From JAXMAZ01 sp046350115 (GTDB lineage Bacteria; Planctomycetota; Planctomycetia; Gemmatales; Gemmataceae), in the NCBI GenBank assembly GCA_046350115.1, contig JAXMAZ010000002.1, positions 372,001-436,000 of the forward strand: a stretch of DNA of 64,000 bases, written 5' to 3'. Below, piece by piece: positions 35,573 to 43,337 of this stretch. Position numbers and translations under genes: made by a program. The notes below the pieces were generated by a model, which made no database searches, had not been told where the DNA came from, and saw nothing but the letters and a program-made list of their open reading frames with translations. Within the stretch, counting starts at the first letter, position 1. Every line of letters starts with the position of its first letter.

Positions 35573-36294
35573 TAACGCTTCTCGTTCCACTCCGGATTGC
35601 CGTACCGCTCGCTCTCGATCCGCCGTCGCGCCTCCAGCTCCGCCGCGGTCCAGTCGCCCGGCACCAGCTCCCAGCCGGTGTCGCGGACGAAGCTCGCCGC
35701 CACCCGCTCGGCCACCTCGGCGGGCGCCAGCCGCGCCCCGGTCAGTTCCACCAGGCCCGGCAGTTCCGGCGCGAACTCGCTCCGCTGGAGCAGGACGCCG
35801 CCGTGTTGGAGCAGCGCCCCTTTCGACTTCCGCTGGGCGCTGCCGACCACCTTCGCCCCGGCGGCCAGCAAATCGCCCGGCGTCTGGTGCAGGAAGCAGA
35901 GGGCCGGCCCGAGCTTCTTCTCCTCCCCGCACACCACCGCCCGGGTCTTCGCCCCGGCCGGCTCCAGCGCCGCCGTGATGAGGTGGTGCATCCGGCACAC
36001 CCACGACTCGCCCGGCGGCTGCCACGGCTTCCCCGGCGGCAGGGCCAGGGCGTAAGTGACCTCGTGGTGATGGACCAGGGCCGCCCCGCCGGTGCACCGC
36101 CGCACCCACGGCAGCCCCGGCAGCCGCTCGGCGGCCGGCTGGAAATACCCCAGGGAGAGCGTCGGCTCGGCCCAGGTGTAGAACCGCAGCGAGGCGACGC
36201 CGGACTCGGCGGCGGTGTGCAGCAGGGCGTCGTCGGCGGCCATATTGGCCGGGCCGGACAGGGACGCGAACGGGAGCAAGCGGACGGTCGGCAT
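35572..36294 (-). CDS. Lipoate-protein ligase A / octanoyltransferase-family protein
   Basis: 240 residues of the BPL/LplA/LipB fold. R-R-C-T-G-G-A-A-L-V-H-H-H-E-V-T-Y-A-L corresponds to the lipoyl-binding RRxxGGxxVxH motif, and A-K-V-V-G-S-A-Q-R-K contains the catalytic Lys. It attaches lipoate or octanoate to 2-oxoacid dehydrogenase or GcvH domains; LplA versus LipM-type transferase cannot be separated here. Divergent from the oxidoreductase gene, 112-bp gap. Confidence 0.82.
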   Translation of the reverse strand: MPTVRLLPFASLSGPANMAADDALLHTAAESGVASLRFYTWAEPTLSLGYFQPAAERLPGLPWVRRCTGGAALVHHHEVTYALALPPGKPWQPPGESWVCRMHHLITAALEPAGAKTRAVVCGEEKKLGPALCFLHQTPGDLLAAGAKVVGSAQRKSKGALLQHGGVLLQRSEFAPELPGLVELTGARLAPAEVAERVAASFVRDTGWELVPGDWTAAELEARRRIESERYGNPEWNEKR

Positions 36295-36406
36295 GACCGA
36301 ATTCTACGCACCCCGTTGCACCGGCCACCGGTCGGGCTACACTGGCCCCACACCGGCCGTCTCCGCCGGCCCGCCCTGCTCACCCCGATCCGAAGGAGCC
36401 TTTCCC

Positions 36407-37933
36407 ATGTCCGCGCGTCTGAACCGCCGCCGGTTCCTCCAGGCCAGCTCGGCGGCCGGCCTCGGCTACCTGTTCACCGGCCCGGCCGCCTCGGTCAGCA
36501 AGGCGTTCGGGGCGAACGACAAGCTGCGGGTGGCCGGCATCGGCATCGGCGGCAAGGGGTCGAGCGACATCGACCAGGCCGGCAACCTGATGGACGTGGT
36601 CGCCCTGTGCGACATCGACGACAAGTTCATGGCCCCGAAGGCGAAGAAGTGGCCCAGCGCCAAGACGTTCGCCGACTACCGCAAGCTGCTCGACACCATG
36701 GCCAAGGAGATCGACGCGGCCGTCGTCTCCACCCCGGACCACCACCACGCCCCGGCCGCCCTGCGGGCGATGATGCTGGGCAAGCACGTGTACGTCCAGA
36801 AGCCGCTGACGCACACCGTCCACGAGGCCCGGATCCTGCGGGAGACGGCCGCCAAGATGAAGCTGTGCACCCAGATGGGCAACCAGGGGACGACCGAGGA
36901 CGGGCTGCGGAAGGCGGTCGAGTTCGTCCAGGCCGGCGGCATCGGCAAGGTGACGGAGGCCCACATCTGGACCAACCGGCCGGTCTGGTCGCAGGCCCCG
37001 GAGGTGATCAAGCGGCCGCCGGAGAAGCCGGTCCCGGCCCACGTCCACTGGGAGGAGTTCATCGGCCCGGCCCCGATGCGGCCGTACGCCGAGTACCCGC
37101 CCGGCACCCCCCGCACGTACGGCGGGCGGAAGGGGGCGTACCACGACTTCCACTGGCGGGGCTGGCAGGACTTCGGCACCGGCGCCCTCGGGGACATGGC
37201 CTGCCACACCGCCAACATGGCGTACATGGCCCTGAAGCTCGGGTTCCCGACCAGCGTCATCGCCGAGTCGGCCGAGTTCGCCGACGGCCAGGAGACGTAC
37301 CCGTCGTGGGCGCACGTCACCATCCAGTTCCCCGAGCGGGACGGGCTGGCCCCGCTCACCTGGCACTGGTACGAGGGCAAGAAGCCGGACGGCAAGTACG
37401 TCCTGCCGGCGGAAGAGAAGATGCCGGGGGCCAAGAAGCGGGGCGAGAACGACTACGCCTTCTACTTCAAGGACGGGCTGTGGAAGTTCTACAACCCGAA
37501 GGCCAAGAACAAGGAGTCGACCATCTCCAGCGGGTCGTTCCTGGTCGGCGAGAAGGGCGTCGTGTTCAGCCCGAACGACTACGGGGCGGACGTGTACGTC
37601 GTCACCGACGGCGGGGTGACGAAGCTGACCGGCAAGCCGGAGAAGCTGCCGAGCAACAACGGCGGCGACCAGGGGCAGAAGACCGAGTGGGTGAAGGCCA
37701 TCAAGGAGGGCAAGCCGACCCTGGCCCTGGCCAACTTCGACTACGCCGGCATGCTGACCGAGACGGTGCTGCTGGGCAACATCGCCATCAAGCTGGCCGG
37801 CCAGAAGCTGGACTGGGACGGGCCGGGCCTGAAGTTCACCAACAGCGACAAGGCGACCGCCCTGGTGACCAAGCAGTACCGCAAGGGGTGGGAGCTGATG
37901 GCCGGCACCACCAACACCTCGACCGAGCGGTAA
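36407..37933 (+). CDS. Tat-exported Gfo/Idh/MocA-family oxidoreductase
   Basis: 508 residues. Twin-arginine signal N-R-R-R-F-L-Q-A-S-S-A-A-G-L, Rossmann start V-A-G-I-G-I-G-G-K-G, D-I-D at the second strand, V-S-T-P-D-H-H-H, and the catalytic Lys in V-Q-K-P-L-T-H-T (family motif EKP). C-terminal alpha/beta domain with G-D-M-A-C-H. Planctomycetes carry many such exported NAD(P)-dependent sugar oxidoreductases; substrate unknown. AAGGAG lies eight bases before ATG 36407. Followed by repeat family F and a terminator. Confidence 0.92.
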   Translation: MSARLNRRRFLQASSAAGLGYLFTGPAASVSKAFGANDKLRVAGIGIGGKGSSDIDQAGNLMDVVALCDIDDKFMAPKAKKWPSAKTFADYRKLLDTMAKEIDAAVVSTPDHHHAPAALRAMMLGKHVYVQKPLTHTVHEARILRETAAKMKLCTQMGNQGTTEDGLRKAVEFVQAGGIGKVTEAHIWTNRPVWSQAPEVIKRPPEKPVPAHVHWEEFIGPAPMRPYAEYPPGTPRTYGGRKGAYHDFHWRGWQDFGTGALGDMACHTANMAYMALKLGFPTSVIAESAEFADGQETYPSWAHVTIQFPERDGLAPLTWHWYEGKKPDGKYVLPAEEKMPGAKKRGENDYAFYFKDGLWKFYNPKAKNKESTISSGSFLVGEKGVVFSPNDYGADVYVVTDGGVTKLTGKPEKLPSNNGGDQGQKTEWVKAIKEGKPTLALANFDYAGMLTETVLLGNIAIKLAGQKLDWDGPGLKFTNSDKATALVTKQYRKGWELMAGTTNTSTER

Positions 37934-37937
37934 CCCG

Positions 37938-38029
37938 GTAGGGCGGTGCCGACGCTTTGGGAGGCCCGCCGGCCCGGGCACGGACCACCGCCCCGGACGG
38001 CGGGCCTCGAAGACTCGGCACCGCCCTAC
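37938..38029. repeat. Palindromic repeat, family F copy 1
   Basis: GTAGGGCGGTGCCGACGCTT at the left and GACTCGGCACCGCCCTAC at the right, with inner GGCCCGCC/GGCGGGCC, starting 5 bp after the oxidoreductase stop. The element at 63408-63500 has the same arms in opposite orientation. Confidence 0.8.
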
Positions 38030-38049
38030 ATCGGCCTGCCCTCACACGC

Positions 38050-38079
38050 AAAGCCCACCCGTCGCAACGGGTGGGCTTT
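38050..38079 (+). terminator. Rho-independent terminator after the oxidoreductase gene
   Basis: AAAGCCCACCCGT/ACGGGTGGGCTTT, 13-bp perfect stem, 4-nt loop, then CTTCGTT. The stem core GCCCACCCG matches hairpins at 26133 and 31798, so it is a recurrent terminator type in this genome. Confidence 0.7.
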
Positions 38080-38086
38080 CTTCGTT

Positions 38087-38217
38087 CCTCCTCGTTCCCA
38101 CGCTCCGCGTGGGAACGCACGGGAGCCACGCGGAGCGTGGCGGACTTCACGCCCCCTTGGACGCGACTCGGAGCGTCGCCCCCGCCCGTTCCCACGCGGA
38201 GCGTGGGAACGAGGAGG
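38087..38217. repeat. Palindromic repeat, family I
   Basis: Perfect 31-bp terminal inverted arms whose outer ends read CCTCCTCGTTCCCACGCTCC, each itself containing the dyad GTTCCCACGC..GCGTGGGAAC. About 69 bp lie between the arms. Together with family F and the terminator it fills the 324-bp gap before the SirB1-like gene; no gene seen. Confidence 0.8.
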
Positions 38218-38257
38218 GGCCACGGGTGGGCGTTCGTCGTTTGCGGTACAATGCGGC

Positions 38258-39085
38258 ATGGACCTGGACGCCACCCTCGCCCGGCTCGCCGCCGACCCGG
38301 CCGCCCCGGTCGACGTTTTTGCCCTCAACCTGCACCTGGCCGCGGACGAGTACCCGGACCTGGACATCCCCCTGTACCTGAGCCGGGCGGACGCCCTGGC
38401 GGACGCCGTCGCCCCGCGGGTGGACGCCGCCGACACGCTCGACGCCAAGGTCGCCGAGCTGTGCCACTTCCTGTTCGACGAGCGGGGGTACGCCGGCAAC
38501 GACGACGAGTACTACGACCCGCGGAACAGCTACCTGAACGACGTGCTCGACCGCCGGCTCGGCATCCCGATCTCGCTGTCGGTGCTGGCCGCGGCGGTCG
38601 GCGAGCGGTGCGGGCTGGACGTGGTCGGCGTCGCCCTGCCCGGGCACTTCGTGGCCAAGGCGACCGACGCCGACGGCGAAGTGATCTTCGACCCGTTCCA
38701 CGGCGGCCGGTTCCTGGACCGGGCGGCGTGCGGGGCGCTGGTGGAGGCGGTGACGGGGGAGCCGTTCGCGGCCGACGACGCGGCCCTGTCCGCGGCCCCG
38801 GCCGGGGCGGTGGCGGTGCGGATGTTGTCCAACCTGAAGGGCGCCTACCTGCGGCAGGCGGACTTCCCGCGGGCGGCCCGGGTGACGGAGCGGCTGGTGC
38901 AACTACTACCGGCGGACTTCGGCCAGCGGCGGGACCTGGGCGTCACGCTTGTGCACGCCGGCCGGCCGGGGAAGGCACTGGACCACCTGCGGGCGTACCT
39001 GGACGCCCACCCGGCGAACGAGGACGCGAAGGACGTGGCCGAGATGCTCCGGCTGGCGAGCAAGGAGGTCGCCCGGTGGAACTGA
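38258..39085 (+). CDS. SirB1/transglutaminase-like protein with tetratricopeptide tail
   Basis: 275 residues. N-terminal transglutaminase-like core (Y-Y-D-P-R-N-S-Y-L-N-D-V-L-D-R-R-L-G-I-P-I, then G-V-A-L-P-G-H-F and F-D-P-F-H-G-G) typical of SirB1/YchA proteins, with C-terminal TPR-like helices (L-R-Q-A-D-F-P-R-A-A-R-V, D-L-G-V-T-L-V-H-A-G). The catalytic Cys of true transglutaminases is not evident, so a scaffolding role is possible. ATG 38258 was chosen by domain start. Confidence 0.82.
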   Translation: MDLDATLARLAADPAAPVDVFALNLHLAADEYPDLDIPLYLSRADALADAVAPRVDAADTLDAKVAELCHFLFDERGYAGNDDEYYDPRNSYLNDVLDRRLGIPISLSVLAAAVGERCGLDVVGVALPGHFVAKATDADGEVIFDPFHGGRFLDRAACGALVEAVTGEPFAADDAALSAAPAGAVAVRMLSNLKGAYLRQADFPRAARVTERLVQLLPADFGQRRDLGVTLVHAGRPGKALDHLRAYLDAHPANEDAKDVAEMLRLASKEVARWN

Positions 39086-39281
39086 CCGGCGGCGCAACCG
39101 GCAGTCCTGTTCCCGTTTCACACTTTGCTCTCATCACTCGCCGCTGGCCTCGACCTGGCCGACGGGGTAAAATCCGCACCTTAGAGAACCTGTTCCTAAT
39201 CCCCCGACTCTCGGCCCGGCACCGTCGCACCCCTTGCCGGGCCGTCGGACTCGCTGCCCCTACCCACCGCGAGAGTCTGCC

Positions 39282-42200
39282 GTGACCCGCTCACTCACCC
39301 GCCTCCGCTGGCCGCTGCTCGCCGCACTGGCCGCCGCCGTCGTGGCCCTGCCCGCCCCGGCCGCCGACGCCCCCAAACCGCTCGCCCCGGACGACAAACA
39401 GAAACAGGTCGAGGAGCTGGAGAAGCAGCTCAAGGAGCTGCAACAGAAGCTGGCCGAGCTGAAGAAGGCCCCGGCCGCCAAGCCGGCCGAGCCGGCCGCC
39501 CCGGTCGAGGGGACCATCCCGGACGACTACCTGAAGCCGTTCGCCTGGCGGTGCATCGGCCCGGCCAACATGGGCGGCCGGGTGACGGCCCTGGCCGTCA
39601 ACGACGCCGACCCGACCACCTACTACGTGGCCACCGCGTCCGGCGGCCTGCTGAAGACGGTCAACAACGGCACCACCTTCACCCACCTGTTCGACACCCA
39701 GGCCACCGTCAGCATCGGCGACGTGGCCCTGGCCCCGTCCAACCCGGACATCGTCTGGGTCGGCACCGGCGAGGCCAACCCGCGGAACTCCGTCTCCTAC
39801 GGGGACGGGGTGTACAAGAGCACCGACGGCGGCAAGACGTTCACCAACATGGGCCTTCAGAAGACGTTCCAGATCGGCAAGATCGTCGTCCACCCGACCA
39901 ACCCGGACGTGGTGTACGTCGGCGCCCTCGGCCGGCTGTACGGGCCGAGCGAGGACCGCGGCGTGTACAAGACGGCCGACGGCGGCAAGACGTGGGAGAA
40001 GGTGCTGTACGTGGACGACAAGACCGGCGTCATCGACCTGCGGATGGACCCGTCCAACCCGGACGTGCTGGTCGCCGCCCTGTGGGAGCGAAAGCGGGAC
40101 GAGTACGACGGGTTTTTCGGCACCCCGCCGGTGCCGGACGCGTACGGGCCGATCGTCACCCACGGCCCCGGCGGCGGGCTGTTCAAGACGACCGACGCCG
40201 GCAAGACCTGGAAGAAGCTGACCAGCGGGCTGCCGACGGTGAAGACCGGCCGGATCGGGCTGGACGTGAGCGGCAAGACCAAGGGGCTGCTCGTCGCCAT
40301 CATCGACACCGAGAAGAGCGGCACCGGGGCCACCGCCCGGGTGTACATGGGGATCACCGGGGAGACGGCGGACAAGGCGGCCAAGATCACCGACGTGACC
40401 GCCGGCGGGCCGGCCGAGAAGGGCGGGCTGAAGGCCGGCGACCTGGTGACGGCGGTCGACGGCAAGGCGGTCGCCAGCTACGAGGAGTTCACCGCCGCCT
40501 TCCAGGGGAAGAACCCCGGGGACAAGATCAAGCTGACGGTCAAGCGGGACGGCAAGGAGCAGTCGGTCGAAGTCACCCTCGGCACCCGCCCGGGTGAGGA
40601 GGCTGTGGCTCCGGCCGGCGGCGCCGCCGCCGGTGGCGGGCGGGCCGGCAAGGGCAAGGGCGGCCAGTTCGGAGGCGGCCGGAAGGGCGGGCAGGGCGCC
40701 GGCGGGGCCGCCCCGGCCGGCCCGGTGTTCGGCGTCCGGTTCGGGGCCGACTCGCTGGCCGTCGCCGACGTGGTGGCCGACGGGCCGGCGGCCAAGGCCG
40801 GGCTGAAGGCCGGCGACACCATCACCTTTGTGGACGGCAAGAAGGTGGGCACGGTGGCCGAGTTCCGGGCCGCCCTGGCCGACAAGAAGGCCGGGGACAA
40901 AGTGACCGTCACCTACGTCCGCGACAAGGAGGACAAGACGGTCGAGATCACCCTGGCGGCCCCTGCCGCGGCGGCCGGCGGCGGGTCCGCGGCCAAGGCA
41001 GACCCGCCGGCCAAGGAGGCGGCCCCGCCGCCGGCGGCCGCTCAACAGGGCGGGCAGACCCTGCCGCTGCCCGGGTTCACCCCGGCGTTCGACCCCGAGG
41101 CGACCGAGGTCAAGGTCGGCACCGTCACCCCCGGCGGGCCGGCCGACAAGGCGGGCATCAAGGCCGGGGACGTGATCGTCGCCGTCAATGGCAACCCGGT
41201 CGAGAGCTTCCGCAGCTTCCTGACCGAGCTGCGGGTCGGGCCGCGGGCCGAAGACCCCCGCAAGGCCGGCGACAAGGTGAAGGTCACCGTCAAGTCCGGG
41301 GACAAGACCCGGGAGGTCGAGCTGGTCCTGGTGGACACGGCGATGCAGTTCGGCGGCGGCGGCGGGGTCGCCCGCGGGGCCAGTGCCACCCGCCCGTACG
41401 GGTCCGGGCTGGGCGGCCAGCAGGCGAACGTCCAGGGTCGCCAGGGCAAGGACGGGTTCCAGACCGGCGGCGTCTACCTGTCCAAGGACTTCGGCGACAC
41501 GTGGGAGCGGGTGAACAGCATCAACCCCCGGCCGATGTACTTCAGCGTCGTCCGGTTCGACCCGACCGACGACAACACCCTGTACGTCCTGGGCGACACC
41601 CCGACGCCGATCAACCGCAGCACCGACGGCGGCAAGACGTTTACGAACCTGGCCACCGCCCGCGGGGTGCACGCCGACGCCCACGCCCTGTGGGTCAACC
41701 CGAAGAGCGGCAAGCACCTGATCATCGGGTGCGACGGCGGGTTCTACGCCACCTACGACAAGGGGGCCACCTGGGACCACCTGAACACCCAGGCGCTCGG
41801 CCAGTTCTACCACGTCGCCGTGGACAACCGCCGGCCGTACCGGGTGTACGGCGGCCTCCAAGACAACGGCTCCTGGGGCGGGCCGAGCCACACCCTGCGG
41901 CGGTACGGGCCGATCAACGAGGACTGGGGGTACGTGAACGGCGGGGACGGGTTCGTCTGCCGGGTCGATCCCACCGACCCGGACCTGGTGTACGCCGAGA
42001 GCCAGGGCGGGGCGATGAACCGGCGGAACTTCCGCACCGGCGAGAGCAAGATGATCCGCCCGGCCCAGGTGCAGGGGCTGGACCGGTACCGGTTCAACTG
42101 GAACACCCCGTTCATCCTGAGCCACCACAACCCGAGCATCTTCTACTGCGGCGCCCAGTACGTGTTCCGCAGCGTCAAGAAGGGGGACGACCTCAAGCCG

Positions 42201-43277
42201 ATCTCGCCCGACCTGACCCGCAGCAACAAAGGGAGCATGACGGCGATCAGCGAGTCCCCGCGGGTGCCGGGCGTCCTGTGGGCCGGGACGGACGACGGCC
42301 AGGTGTGGGTGACGAAGGACGACGGGGCGAAGTGGGAGAACGTGACGGCCAACCTGCAGAAGGCCGGCGTCCCCGGCTACCGCTGGGTGGCCAGCCTGGA
42401 GGCCAGCCGGGACAAGGACGGCCGGTGCTACGTGGCGCTCGACGGTCACCGGTCGGACGACGACAAGCCGTACCTGTTCGTGACCGAGGACTACGGGGCC
42501 ACCTGGAAGCCGATCGTCGGCAACCTGCCGGCGTTCGGCTCGACGCGAGTGCTGCGGGAGGACATCACCAACGCCAACATCCTGTACTGCGGGACCGAGT
42601 TCGGGGCGTGGGTGTCGGCCAACCGCGGGGCCAGTTGGAGCAAGCTCGGGGCCGGGCTGCCCACGGTCGCCGTCCACGAGTTCGCCCAGCCGACGGTGGC
42701 CAACGAGCTGGTCATCGCCACGCACGGCCGGAGCGTGTGGGTGCTCGACGTCAATGCCGTCCGGCAGATGAAGCCGGAGTCCCTGAAGACGGACGCCACC
42801 CTGTTCACCCCGGCCCCGGCCGTGCGGTGGAAGGTGGGCAGCGGGGCCGAGTCCCCGTACAGCGCGACCGACCGGAAGTTCGTCGGCACCAACCCGTACC
42901 GCGGAGCGACGATCGAGTACCTGCTGACCAAGAAGGCGGAGAAGGTGTCGGCCAAGGTGGTGGACGTGACCGGGAACACGGTCCGCAACTTCGCCACCGC
43001 CCCGGCCGGGGCCGGCCTGCACCGGCTGCAGTGGGACCTGTCCGGGGCGACCCCGCGGGGGGCGTCCGGCCAGCGGCGGCTGGGCGGGTCGCAGGTCCAG
43101 CCGGGCGTGTACCGGGTGATCCTGACGGTGGACGGCAAGGAGTTCGCCGCCCCGCTGGTGGTCGAGCTGGACCCGAACGCCCCGCGGGACCTGATCGCCA
43201 CCGAGGGCGGCGCGGACGAGGAGGAGGAGGACGAGGACGGCGAGGCGAAGGAGAACGCCCGCAAGATTGACGACTGA
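39282..43277 (+). CDS. Secreted sortilin/BNR beta-propeller protein with three inserted PDZ domains
   Basis: 1331 residues from GTG 39282. Signal peptide (L-L-A-A-L-A-A-A-V-V-A-L-P-A-P-A-A-D-A), a coiled coil of K-Q-V-E-E-L-E-K-Q-L repeats (about 38-65), a first block of BNR/VPS10-like blades (Y-K-S-T-D-G-G-K-T-F, Y-K-T-A-D-G-G-K-T-W; about 80-340), three PDZ domains (about 345-440, 480-560, 600-690; each with G-G-P-A or D-G-P-A ... K-A-G-L/I-K-A-G-D), a second propeller block (about 725-1160), and a FlgD-like beta domain (about 1200-1300) before an acidic tail. Likely periplasmic quality control or protein interaction; the exact role is unknown. A terminator follows. Confidence 0.85.
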   Translation: MTRSLTRLRWPLLAALAAAVVALPAPAADAPKPLAPDDKQKQVEELEKQLKELQQKLAELKKAPAAKPAEPAAPVEGTIPDDYLKPFAWRCIGPANMGGRVTALAVNDADPTTYYVATASGGLLKTVNNGTTFTHLFDTQATVSIGDVALAPSNPDIVWVGTGEANPRNSVSYGDGVYKSTDGGKTFTNMGLQKTFQIGKIVVHPTNPDVVYVGALGRLYGPSEDRGVYKTADGGKTWEKVLYVDDKTGVIDLRMDPSNPDVLVAALWERKRDEYDGFFGTPPVPDAYGPIVTHGPGGGLFKTTDAGKTWKKLTSGLPTVKTGRIGLDVSGKTKGLLVAIIDTEKSGTGATARVYMGITGETADKAAKITDVTAGGPAEKGGLKAGDLVTAVDGKAVASYEEFTAAFQGKNPGDKIKLTVKRDGKEQSVEVTLGTRPGEEAVAPAGGAAAGGGRAGKGKGGQFGGGRKGGQGAGGAAPAGPVFGVRFGADSLAVADVVADGPAAKAGLKAGDTITFVDGKKVGTVAEFRAALADKKAGDKVTVTYVRDKEDKTVEITLAAPAAAAGGGSAAKADPPAKEAAPPPAAAQQGGQTLPLPGFTPAFDPEATEVKVGTVTPGGPADKAGIKAGDVIVAVNGNPVESFRSFLTELRVGPRAEDPRKAGDKVKVTVKSGDKTREVELVLVDTAMQFGGGGGVARGASATRPYGSGLGGQQANVQGRQGKDGFQTGGVYLSKDFGDTWERVNSINPRPMYFSVVRFDPTDDNTLYVLGDTPTPINRSTDGGKTFTNLATARGVHADAHALWVNPKSGKHLIIGCDGGFYATYDKGATWDHLNTQALGQFYHVAVDNRRPYRVYGGLQDNGSWGGPSHTLRRYGPINEDWGYVNGGDGFVCRVDPTDPDLVYAESQGGAMNRRNFRTGESKMIRPAQVQGLDRYRFNWNTPFILSHHNPSIFYCGAQYVFRSVKKGDDLKPISPDLTRSNKGSMTAISESPRVPGVLWAGTDDGQVWVTKDDGAKWENVTANLQKAGVPGYRWVASLEASRDKDGRCYVALDGHRSDDDKPYLFVTEDYGATWKPIVGNLPAFGSTRVLREDITNANILYCGTEFGAWVSANRGASWSKLGAGLPTVAVHEFAQPTVANELVIATHGRSVWVLDVNAVRQMKPESLKTDATLFTPAPAVRWKVGSGAESPYSATDRKFVGTNPYRGATIEYLLTKKAEKVSAKVVDVTGNTVRNFATAPAGAGLHRLQWDLSGATPRGASGQRRLGGSQVQPGVYRVILTVDGKEFAAPLVVELDPNAPRDLIATEGGADEEEEDEDGEAKENARKIDD

Positions 43278-43298
43278 CCGCGAACCCGATGTGACCCC

Positions 43299-43326
43299 GC
43301 GGGCCGGCGCTCTGGCGCCGGCCCGC
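43299..43326. terminator. Bidirectional terminator hairpin
   Basis: GCGGGCCGGCGC/GCGCCGGCCCGC, perfect 12-bp stem, TCTG loop, followed by TTCGTTT, between the convergent PDZ-propeller and Aas-like genes. Confidence 0.7.
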
Positions 43327-43337
43327 TTCGTTTCCGC

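Noticed and set aside
38087..38217. CRISPR-like array
   Set aside because: Only two inverted arms and no regularly spaced direct repeats.
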